A program made the position numbers and the translations under genes. A stretch of 5,316 nt of DNA from Kiloniellales bacterium (GTDB lineage Bacteria > Pseudomonadota > Alphaproteobacteria > Kiloniellales > JAKSDN01), in assembly GCA_022360075.1 (NCBI GenBank), contig JAKSDN010000138.1:1-5316 (forward strand). The letters are read 5' to 3'. The number at the start of each line of letters is the position of its first letter. The stretch's first letter is position 1. The notes under the pieces are model-generated. The model was given only the letters and a program-made list of their open reading frames with translations, made no database searches and was not told the DNA's origin. Positions 1 through 5,316 of this stretch are shown here, piece by piece.

Positions 1-162
1 GCTTTCCCCGACGGGCTCAAGGCGACCCTGGCACGGGCCAGCGGGGATCGCGATTTCGGCAAGCTGAAGGCGCATCTGACGGAATCGGCCGAGGTTGCCT
101 TCGAGGCCTTCCGGGAGATGGTCGAGCTGCCCGCCGAGGATCTGTCCGAAGCAGAAGGCTGA
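1..162 (+). CDS. C-terminal end of an unidentified protein (5' end outside window)
   Basis: Frame 1 is open from the first base to a TGA at 160-162 and gives 53 residues. The stretch is helical in character and rich in Ala, Glu and Leu (for example AEVAFEAFREMVEL near its middle), and it ends in an acidic tail, SEAEG. There is no membrane segment, Cys pair or catalytic motif, and I do not recognise the family. It reads in the same direction as the next gene but lies 176 bases before it, so it is probably a separate transcription unit. The call rests on the open frame running in from the edge, its coding-like GC bias at third positions and its stop just before a lower-GC gap. An alternative frame (ATG at 95) gives a Ser/Pro/Arg-rich peptide that looks like a shadow. 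Confidence 0.6.
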   Translation, partial: AFPDGLKATLARASGDRDFGKLKAHLTESAEVAFEAFREMVELPAEDLSEAEG

Positions 163-280
163 CGCGCCGAGTGGGTCGACGGGCCCAGCGGCGATCGAGT
201 TTGGGAAGATGTACCTACTACCAGACTCGACTATCCCTGTTTCCCTTCGGATCTTCACGTGTTTAGGCCTCCCTTAACGA

Positions 281-308
281 AACAAGCGCTAGGCATAGCG
301 CCTTTGTT
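281..308. repeat. Bulged inverted repeat in the gap before the binding-protein gene
   Basis: The sequence reads AACAA-GCGCTA, loop GGCA, TAGCGC, then two unpaired bases (CT), then TTGTT. A perfect 6-bp inner stem (286-291 with 296-301) and a 5-bp outer stem (281-285 with 304-308) are therefore separated by a two-base bulge on one side. No T-run follows, so it is a poor candidate for an intrinsic terminator. It ends 30 bases before the ATG at 339, which would suit an operator or a leader hairpin. I found no convincing -35/-10 pair around it. The best attempt is TTAACG at 274 with TAGCGC at 296, and it is weak. Function unknown. Confidence 0.4.
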
Positions 309-338
309 ACAGAGATCTTTCGAGGGAATTACCGCAGG

Positions 339-1340
339 ATGAGTAAGGGCCTCAAAGGCTTGTGCCATGGCTTGATTCTCTTGGCCGCTCTAGGCCTGGC
401 GCCTCAGGGCGCCCTGGCCTCGGGCCCGCTCAGGATCGGTTTCGCGCAATGGCCGGGCTTCGATGTCATCTGGTACGGCGTCGCCGAGCGCCTGTTCGAG
501 CGGCGCGGGGTGGAGGTTCAGTTCATCCGCATGGATCACCAGAAAGACGCAACGCGCGCCCTGCTGCGCGGCCGCATTGACGGCGCCTTCACGACCCTTT
601 GGGATCTCTATCTGGCCGGTGATGCGACCGACCGGGTCGAGGTCGTGCTGGTGGCCAACGTCTCTCACGGATCCGACGGCTTGGTCGCCGGACCGGGCCT
701 CAATGCCGTTTCGGAGTTGCGCGGCAAGATCGTCGCCGCGCGGCTCGGCACGGTCAATCAGCTTATCCTTGCCGAGGCCATGGCATTGCATGGCTTGGGC
801 CCTGGCGAGATCGATGTCGTCGATGTCTCCAACGACATCGCCTACGACCGCCTTCTAGCGGGTCAAGTCGACGCGGCCGTGCTCTGGCAGCCTTTGCTCG
901 GCGAGGCGGCGGCCCGAAGCGGCGGGCACGTGCTCTTTACGACGGCCGATGTCGACAGCCTGGTCATCGACACGCTGTCGATCTCCAAGAGTTCGGCCGC
1001 CAATCGCAAAGCCGACTGGCGCCGCTTCATGCTGGCCTGGCTGGACATCATGCAGGCGATCGATGAGGCCCCCGACGCGGTGTTTCAAACCGTGGGCGAG
1101 GTGCTGGGCCAGCCAGCCGAGGAATTCGCGCGGGACTACGCCGGCTTGATCAAGGGCGATGCCGCGCTCAACCGACGGCAATTCGGGCCGAACGGAACGA
1201 TCTACAGTCTCTACGACCGGATGGAGAGGATGGTCAGCCTGTTCCCGTCCTATCCGATCGCGCTGAACCGCGACATCACCTTCGACGGCGATCTCATTTT
1301 AGGGGCGGTCGAGGAATGGTCGACCGCAAACGGCTCCTAG
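339..1340 (+). CDS. Periplasmic substrate-binding protein, NMT1/SsuA-like
   Basis: The 333-residue product looks like a secreted solute-binding protein of the NMT1/THI5-like superfamily, whose members bind sulfonates, nitrate, bicarbonate or thiamine precursors. Residues 1-27 form a Sec signal peptide: Lys3 and Lys6, a hydrophobic core at about 12-21, and an Ala-Leu-Ala cleavage site at 25-27. Cys9 lies too early and lacks a lipobox context, so a lipoprotein is unlikely. The mature protein opens with a beta strand ([15 protein letters not shown] from residue 33), the usual first strand and ligand loop. [13 protein letters not shown] segment follows (75-86), then the second lobe with [17 protein letters not shown] (125-141) and [13 protein letters not shown] (173-185). 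GAGGGA at 322-327 is a reasonable ribosome site for the ATG at 339. No permease or ATPase gene is adjacent; instead the last 25 bases overlap the kinase gene. I infer a ligand-sensing role with that kinase. The ligand cannot be told from sequence. Confidence 0.85.
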   Translation: MSKGLKGLCHGLILLAALGLAPQGALASGPLRIGFAQWPGFDVIWYGVAERLFERRGVEVQFIRMDHQKDATRALLRGRIDGAFTTLWDLYLAGDATDRVEVVLVANVSHGSDGLVAGPGLNAVSELRGKIVAARLGTVNQLILAEAMALHGLGPGEIDVVDVSNDIAYDRLLAGQVDAAVLWQPLLGEAAARSGGHVLFTTADVDSLVIDTLSISKSSAANRKADWRRFMLAWLDIMQAIDEAPDAVFQTVGEVLGQPAEEFARDYAGLIKGDAALNRRQFGPNGTIYSLYDRMERMVSLFPSYPIALNRDITFDGDLILGAVEEWSTANGS

Positions 1341-3889
1341 GCGGCGGCCAGAGGTTTCGCGGCCGCCTGGCGCGGCAACTCATCGGCTTCATCGCGGTCG
1401 CCGTCCTCGTCGTCGGCAGCATTCAGGCCTGGATCCAGAGCCGCGAGACGCGGCGCCATCTGATCGAAGAGGCCGGCCTCCATGCGGCCCTGATCTCCGA
1501 ATCCCTGGACTACAGCCTGGAGGCCCTTGTCGAGCTCGGCGACGTTCGCTTGATCCAGCGGATCGTCTCGAATCACGTGACGATGCCAGACGTCCTCGAG
1601 ATCGCCCTGGTCGACGCCGAGCAGCAGACCATCGCCCACAGCGACTTCCTCTTGCGCCGCAAGCCCTTCCCGCTCCATCGCTATCCCGGCATCGGGCCTC
1701 TGCTCGAGGAATCCCGGCGGCTCGGCGAAGCGCGCCGAAAGGTCTTCCTCGGCGCGGATCCGCCCTACCTGCTCGAGATCCGGCCGATCGCTGGCGGCAT
1801 CTTCGACTTCCAAGGCGGACACGGCCTGAGTGTCATCAAAGTCGACTTGTCCTCGACGGAGGCGGAGATCCGGGCCGTCTGGGTAGAGCAGCTCATTCAA
1901 TCCGCCGCCGCGCTCCTGCTTTTGGCCCTGGTATCCCTGGTCGCCTTGCATGGCTTCGCAGCACAGCCCTTGATGCGGCTCGCCCGCGCGGTGCGCGAAA
2001 GCGACGCCGTCGGTTTCAGGACGCCGGCAGGCTTGCCGAGGAACGAGATCAGGGCCCTGGCGGAAACTTTCGACGACGTGTTTGGCCGCCTTCGTGCCCG
2101 CGAGGAAGCGCTGGAGAAGTCCTCCAGTCTGAAACGCTCGATGGTCGCGAACTTCCCCGGCGGCATCACCGTCTTCGACGCGGAGCTTCGTCTGGTCGAG
2201 GTCAACGATGTTTTCTTCGAGCTGATGGACGTGCCGCGCGCGCGCTTCGACGTCGGATCGTCTCTGGAAGACTACCTGCGACTCAATGCCGAGCGCGGGG
2301 AATACGGCGAGGGCGACCGGGAAGAGCTGGTCAAGACACGGATGGAGCTGGCCCGAAAGGGCGGTGCCCACTGGTTCGAGCTCGCCCGCGAGAACGGCAC
2401 CATTCTGGAGGTCCGCGGCACGCCGATCTCCGGTGGCGGCTTCGTGACCACCTACACCGACGTCACCCACCACAAGGCCACCGAGAACCGATTGCGCGAG
2501 CACGAGTCCGAGCTGAGGGCCAATCTGGAAGAGCTGCGCAGCGCCCATCGGACGCTCGAACGCCAGAGCGAGGATCTCTCGGCCCTGGCCGATCAGCTCC
2601 GCCGCGCCAAGGACGAGGCCGAGGCCGCCAACATCGCCAAGTCGGAGTTCCTGGCCTCCATGAGCCACGAGCTGCGCACGCCGATGAACGGCGTGCTGGG
2701 CATGACGAACCTGCTCTTGGACTCCGAGCTCGACAAGACTCAGCGCGAGCAGGCCGAGACCATCAAGCAATCCGGACAGACGCTGCTGGGCCTATTGAAC
2801 GATATCCTCGATCTCTCGAAGATCGAGGCCGGCCGCATGGAGATCGAGGAGATCGACTTCCTGATCTCAGAGACCCTGGACGAGGTGCACGCCTTCTGGG
2901 ACTCCTTGATCCAGGCCAAGGGTCTCGACTTCATCGTTCATTGTGACGAAGACACACCGCCACTGCGTGGCGACCCCGGGCGCATCCGCCAAGTCCTGTT
3001 CAACTACATCAGCAACGCGCTGAAGTTCACCGAGCGGGGATCGATCAAAGTCACGATCGAGCACCGCCGGGAGACGGACGGCGCCCTGCTGATCTATGCC
3101 GAGGTCCAGGACAGCGGCATCGGCGTCGATCCCGAGGTCCAGGGCAAGCTGTTCTCGAAGTTCATCCAGGCCGACAGCTCGACCACGCGACGCTTCGGCG
3201 GCAGCGGCCTCGGCCTCGCGATCTGCCGTGAGCTCGCCGAGATCATGGGCGGCGAGGCGGGCTTGACGAGCGTGCCCGGCAAAGGCTCGACGTTCTGGTT
3301 CACCGTGCGTTGCCGGCCGAGCGACAAGCCGGCGGAGTCGTTGAGGTCGAAGCCGGCGAGCGACCAAGCGCTGATCGGCGCGCATGGCGACCGAAAGCTG
3401 CGCATCCTGGTCGCCGAAGACAATCACGTGAACCAGGCCGTAATCAGGTCCATGCTCAGCCGCGCCGGCCACAGCGTGGACCTGGCGGCCAACGGCCTCG
3501 AAGCCGTCAACGCGGTCAAGATCATCACCTACGACATCGTGCTCATGGACATCCAGATGCCGGAGATGGACGGGGTGATGGCGACGCGCGCGATCCGACG
3601 CCTCCCCGGGTCGGCGGGCGCCGTGCCGATCATCGCCGTCACCGCCAATGCCATGGCCGGCGACCGGGAGCGCTACATCGCTGCCGGCATGACCGACTAC
3701 GTCTCGAAACCGATCGCCCCCGTGGCGCTGTTCGCCGCCATTGGCCGCTGCTTGGGCACGACGGGGATCGACGATGAGCGCCAAGGCGAGAACGCGGCGA
3801 GCGAGACGCCGAAGGAAACGCCCGAGCGGAACCAGGAAGGCGCCGAGGCGCTGCAGGGCCTGCTGCAGCAACTGGATCAGGCCGGCTGA
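1316..3889 (+). CDS. Membrane-bound hybrid sensor histidine kinase with PAS and receiver domains
   Basis: This 857-residue inner-membrane kinase autophosphorylates on His and passes the phosphoryl group to its own receiver domain. Domains in order: TM1 about 21-41; periplasmic sensor region about 44-190, perhaps Cache/PDC-like; TM2 about 192-212; HAMP about 213-263 with Pro218; PAS of PAS_7 type about 275-388; coiled coil about 385-440; HisKA about 441-510 with His451 in [10 protein letters not shown]; ATPase domain about 552-668 with N box Asn567, G1 box DSGIG at 599-603, F box at 613-616 and G2 box GGSGLGL at 628-634; receiver about 695-812 with Glu701/Asp702, phospho-acceptor Asp745, Thr776 and Lys798. 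All catalytic residues are present. A Glu/Gln-rich tail (815-857) follows; there is no Hpt and no output domain. The ATG at 1316 lies inside the binding-protein gene; AGGGG at 1301-1305, ten bases upstream, is the likely ribosome site. The 25-base overlap implies co-transcription and coupled translation. Confidence 0.93.
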   Translation: MVDRKRLLGGGQRFRGRLARQLIGFIAVAVLVVGSIQAWIQSRETRRHLIEEAGLHAALISESLDYSLEALVELGDVRLIQRIVSNHVTMPDVLEIALVDAEQQTIAHSDFLLRRKPFPLHRYPGIGPLLEESRRLGEARRKVFLGADPPYLLEIRPIAGGIFDFQGGHGLSVIKVDLSSTEAEIRAVWVEQLIQSAAALLLLALVSLVALHGFAAQPLMRLARAVRESDAVGFRTPAGLPRNEIRALAETFDDVFGRLRAREEALEKSSSLKRSMVANFPGGITVFDAELRLVEVNDVFFELMDVPRARFDVGSSLEDYLRLNAERGEYGEGDREELVKTRMELARKGGAHWFELARENGTILEVRGTPISGGGFVTTYTDVTHHKATENRLREHESELRANLEELRSAHRTLERQSEDLSALADQLRRAKDEAEAANIAKSEFLASMSHELRTPMNGVLGMTNLLLDSELDKTQREQAETIKQSGQTLLGLLNDILDLSKIEAGRMEIEEIDFLISETLDEVHAFWDSLIQAKGLDFIVHCDEDTPPLRGDPGRIRQVLFNYISNALKFTERGSIKVTIEHRRETDGALLIYAEVQDSGIGVDPEVQGKLFSKFIQADSSTTRRFGGSGLGLAICRELAEIMGGEAGLTSVPGKGSTFWFTVRCRPSDKPAESLRSKPASDQALIGAHGDRKLRILVAEDNHVNQAVIRSMLSRAGHSVDLAANGLEAVNAVKIITYDIVLMDIQMPEMDGVMATRAIRRLPGSAGAVPIIAVTANAMAGDRERYIAAGMTDYVSKPIAPVALFAAIGRCLGTTGIDDERQGENAASETPKETPERNQEGAEALQGLLQQLDQAG

Positions 3890-3894
3890 GCGCT

Positions 3895-3908
3895 CGGGCA
3901 TTCGCCCG
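3895..3908. other. Small hairpin just after the kinase stop codon
   Basis: CGGGC, loop ATTC, GCCCG begins six bases after the kinase TGA. The 5-bp stem is GC-only and could slow polymerase, but no T-run follows (the next bases are GATCCGACAACG). It is therefore at best a weak or factor-dependent end of the binding protein-kinase transcript. It may also be a chance product of high GC. Confidence 0.25.
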
Positions 3909-3958
3909 GATCCGACAACGCCAAGAAATCCGTTATCGACCTATGCCGTTTTGTGGCC

Positions 3959-3986
3959 TTGCCGTTCCGGCATCGGCCCATAGATT
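3959..3986 (+). promoter_or_regulatory. Candidate sigma-70 type promoter for bcp
   Basis: TTGCCG (3959-3964) and TAGATT (3981-3986) are separated by 16 bases; each matches four of six positions of the TTGACA/TATAAT consensus. Transcription would start near 3993 and give a leader of about 70 bases before the ATG at 4062. It falls in the less GC-rich part of the gap, where a promoter for bcp is expected. An inverted repeat ATGCCG...CGGCAT (3943-3948 and 3968-3973) straddles the -35 element and could be a repressor site. Assigned by eye only. Confidence 0.35.
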
Positions 3987-3996
3987 CGGGCCATGC

Positions 3997-4020
3997 GCCG
4001 GCGCGCGGTGGCACGCCGGC
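3997..4020. repeat. GC-rich inverted repeat in the predicted bcp leader
   Basis: GCCGGCG (3997-4003) and CGCCGGC (4014-4020) are perfect 7-bp complements around a 10-base loop, CGCGGTGGCA. If transcription begins near 3993, this hairpin forms the very 5' end of the bcp mRNA, more than 25 bases before the ribosome site, so it would not hide that site. A 5' stem can protect mRNA from decay; that role is inference. Such stems also arise easily at this GC content. Confidence 0.35.
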
Positions 4021-4048
4021 CGAAGCAAGAATGGCGACATAGCGGAGC

Positions 4049-4052
4049 GGAG
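4049..4052 (+). promoter_or_regulatory. Ribosome binding site that sets the bcp start
   Basis: GGAG ends nine bases before the ATG at 4062. The reading frame stays open upstream to another ATG at 3993, which would add 23 residues rich in Arg and Lys. That upstream ATG has no purine-rich site before it, sits at or beside the predicted transcription start, and would add a segment that family members lack. The site therefore favours 4062. Confidence 0.65.
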
Positions 4053-4061
4053 AAACGAGAC

Positions 4062-4523
4062 ATGGTAGCAGTTGGCGATCAAGCGCCCGACTTCACGATG
4101 AAGACCGACGGCGACGGCGAGGTCAGCCTCAGCGGGCTCAAAGGCAAGACTGTCGTGCTGTACTTCTACCCCAAGGACGATACCCCCGGCTGCACGAAGG
4201 AGGCCTGCGGCTTCCGCGACTCGCTGCCTGACTTCTCCGCGCTCGACGCCGAGATCATCGGCGTCTCCAAGGACAGCGTCGCCAAGCACGACAAGTTCAA
4301 GGCGAAGTACGAGCTACCCTTCAAGCTCGCCTCCGACGACGACGGCAGCGTCTGCGAGGCCTACGGCACCTGGGTCGAAAAGTCGATGTACGGCAAGAAG
4401 TACATGGGCATCGATCGCGCGACCTTTCTGATCGACGGTGACGGCCTGGTGCGCAGCGTCTGGCGCAAGGTGAAAGTGCCCGGCCACGTCGAGGCGGTGC
4501 TGAAGGCAGCCCAAGACCTGTGA
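4062..4523 (+). CDS. bcp: Thioredoxin-dependent thiol peroxidase (BCP/PrxQ peroxiredoxin)
   Basis: This 153-residue cytoplasmic peroxiredoxin of the BCP/PrxQ group reduces hydrogen peroxide and organic hydroperoxides using thioredoxin. The usual N-terminal pattern VGDQAPDF is at 4-11. The active site reads YPKDDTPGCTKEAC (36-49): Cys44 is the peroxidatic Cys within Thr41-Pro-Gly-Cys, and Cys49 fits the resolving Cys in the C-X4-C spacing of the 2-Cys members of this group. Arg119 in GIDRATFLID (116-125) is the conserved Arg that lowers the Cys pKa. Cys98 is a third Cys. The length fits the family (about 150-160) when translation starts at 4062; starting at 3993 would add an atypical basic extension. 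There is no signal peptide. The stop codon overlaps the GTG start of the next gene by four bases, so the two are probably translated together. A candidate promoter lies at 3959-3986; I saw no clear OxyR-type site. Confidence 0.95.
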   Translation: MVAVGDQAPDFTMKTDGDGEVSLSGLKGKTVVLYFYPKDDTPGCTKEACGFRDSLPDFSALDAEIIGVSKDSVAKHDKFKAKYELPFKLASDDDGSVCEAYGTWVEKSMYGKKYMGIDRATFLIDGDGLVRSVWRKVKVPGHVEAVLKAAQDL

Positions 4524-5316
4524 GCCGCGGGGCGGCCGGCGCATCGTCCGGCTCGCGGGACCAGCCCGAGAGTTTGGCCGCGGCCGCGCTCCGGGTGCTC
4601 GCAACGGCCGAGCCGCGGGCCAAGGCGGCGCTGTCTGAGCAGAGCGCCGCCGACTGGCGCGCTGGTCGGCTCACGCGCGAAGCCGCCGGCCCGCCTCCGG
4701 AGCGCCCGGCCCGCCCGGCGCGGCCCGACCTCCTGCCGCCGCGTGCGCTGCCGCGCCGGCGCATCGGCGAGGCGTCGGCCGGGCGCATCGCCCTGCTGCA
4801 CGCGCTGGCCCACATCGAACTCAACGCCATCGACCTTGCCTGGGACATCCAGGTGCGCTTTCCCGACGAGCCGTTGCCGCGCGCCTTCTTCGACGACTGG
4901 GTCCGGGTGGCCGAGGAGGAGGCGAAGCACTTCCTGCTGCTGGCCGAGCGGCTCGAAGCCCTCGGCGGCGCCTACGGCGACCTGCCGGCCCACGACGGTC
5001 TCTGGCAGGCGGCGGCCGACACCGGGCAGGATCTGCTGGCGCGGCTCGCCGTCGTGCCCCTGGTCCTGGAGGCGCGCGGCCTCGACGTGACGCCGGCCAT
5101 GATCGTCAAGCTCCAAGCCGTCGGCGACCGCGAAAGCGCGGCGATCCTCGAGGTGATCTATCGCGACGAGGTGGGGCACGTCGCGATCGGCAAACGCTGG
5201 TTCGACTGGCTCTGCGCACAGCGCGGTTTGGCGCCGGCCGAGACTTGGCGAAGCTTGGTCCGTCGCCACTTCAAGGGAACGCTGAAACCACCTTTCAACG
5301 ACGATGCGCGGGCGAA
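4520..5316 (+). CDS. DUF455 ferritin-like protein (3' end outside window)
   Basis: The frame opens with GTG at 4520-4522, overlapping the bcp stop (GTGA), and stays open for 265 codons to the right edge. There is no ATG at the 5' end. I recognise the DUF455 family (ferritin-like fold, distantly related to tRNA hydroxylase MiaE). A low-complexity Pro/Arg-rich stretch at 57-81 leads into the helical bundle. Candidate metal ligands form the two-fold ferritin-like pattern: Glu100 in HIELNAIDLAWD, Glu134 and His137 in EEEAKHF, Glu184 in LEARGLD, and Glu217 and His220 in YRDEVGHVAIGKRWF. The family signature LKPPFN is at 255-260, so only a short tail is missing. GAAGG at 4502-4506 is a weak, rather distant ribosome site, which suggests coupling to bcp translation. 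A TTG at 4574 is an alternative start. The family's biochemical function is not firmly known; a di-iron oxidase or hydroxylase role is inference. Confidence 0.88.
   Translation, partial: MSRGAAGASSGSRDQPESLAAAALRVLATAEPRAKAALSEQSAADWRAGRLTREAAGPPPERPARPARPDLLPPRALPRRRIGEASAGRIALLHALAHIELNAIDLAWDIQVRFPDEPLPRAFFDDWVRVAEEEAKHFLLLAERLEALGGAYGDLPAHDGLWQAAADTGQDLLARLAVVPLVLEARGLDVTPAMIVKLQAVGDRESAAILEVIYRDEVGHVAIGKRWFDWLCAQRGLAPAETWRSLVRRHFKGTLKPPFNDDARA

Noticed and set aside
95..277. 60-residue + strand frame over the end of the first gene and the gap
   Set aside because: It overlaps the edge-crossing frame 1 gene in another frame, has no ribosome site and gives a Ser/Pro/Arg-rich peptide.
1337..2770. 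477-residue open frame on the - strand inside the kinase gene
   Set aside because: It lies antisense to a kinase with all catalytic motifs intact. Its product has no recognisable domain and has the Gly/Arg/Ala-rich composition typical of antisense frames in GC-rich genes.
339..3889. ABC importer operon
   Set aside because: Only the binding protein is present; neither flank shows permease membrane segments or Walker motifs within the window.
2867..3901. 344-residue open frame on the - strand over the ATPase and receiver domains
   Set aside because: It is antisense to well-conserved kinase and receiver motifs. The product is rich in Arg, His, Asp and Ala and lacks any family pattern.
3941..3983. 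CTAT and ATAG elements before bcp as an OxyR site
   Set aside because: OxyR sites need ATAG/CTAT elements at regular 11-base spacing. These two are 39 bases apart and the intermediate elements are missing.
3993..4061. Upstream ATG extending bcp by 23 residues
   Set aside because: The extension is basic and unlike the family N-terminus, has no ribosome site and coincides with the predicted transcription start. The ATG at 4062 has a well-placed GGAG.
4361..5269. 302-residue open frame on the - strand opposite the DUF455 gene
   Set aside because: The + strand frame carries the ferritin-like ligand motifs and the LKPPFN signature. The - strand product resembles no protein I know and also overlaps the end of bcp.
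1..5316. Mobile element, CRISPR array or horizontally acquired island
   Set aside because: There is no transposase, integrase, terminal repeat, spaced direct-repeat array or tRNA, and base composition is even across the genes.

Overview
The window is GC-rich chromosomal DNA, coding on the + strand throughout. The codon use, a PAS domain of the short alphaproteobacterial PAS_7 type in a hybrid kinase, and a bcp gene followed by a DUF455 ferritin-like gene all suggest an alphaproteobacterium, perhaps Rhodospirillales. That assignment is inference; no rRNA or other taxonomic marker is present. I see no tRNA, rRNA, insertion sequence, CRISPR array or phage gene.

Layout. Positions 1-162 hold the last 53 codons of a gene I cannot identify. 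A 176-base gap follows, with one bulged inverted repeat (281-308) and no convincing promoter. Next are two overlapping genes: a secreted periplasmic substrate-binding protein of the NMT1/SsuA type (339-1340) and an 857-residue membrane-bound hybrid histidine kinase (1316-3889). The second gap (3890-4061) holds a small hairpin, a plausible sigma-70 type promoter and a GC-rich hairpin in the predicted leader. It leads into bcp, a thiol peroxidase (4062-4523). A DUF455 ferritin-like protein starts at a GTG that overlaps the bcp stop codon by four bases (4520) and runs off the right edge.

How the genes may work together. The binding protein has no ABC permease or ATPase gene beside it, but its gene overlaps that of a kinase with a periplasmic sensor domain. 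The simplest reading is a two-part receptor: the soluble protein binds a small molecule and the kinase reads its state, as in TorT/TorS or LuxP/LuxQ. The kinase carries a receiver domain but no Hpt domain and no output domain, so its phosphoryl group must pass to partners encoded elsewhere. The second pair, bcp and the DUF455 gene, appears translationally coupled. It joins a peroxide-reducing enzyme with a protein carrying a complete set of ferritin-like metal ligands, which suggests a shared oxidative or iron-related role.

Most of the window is ordinary. The binding protein-kinase pair is the part most likely to be an undescribed sensory system; its ligand and its target genes cannot be read from this sequence.
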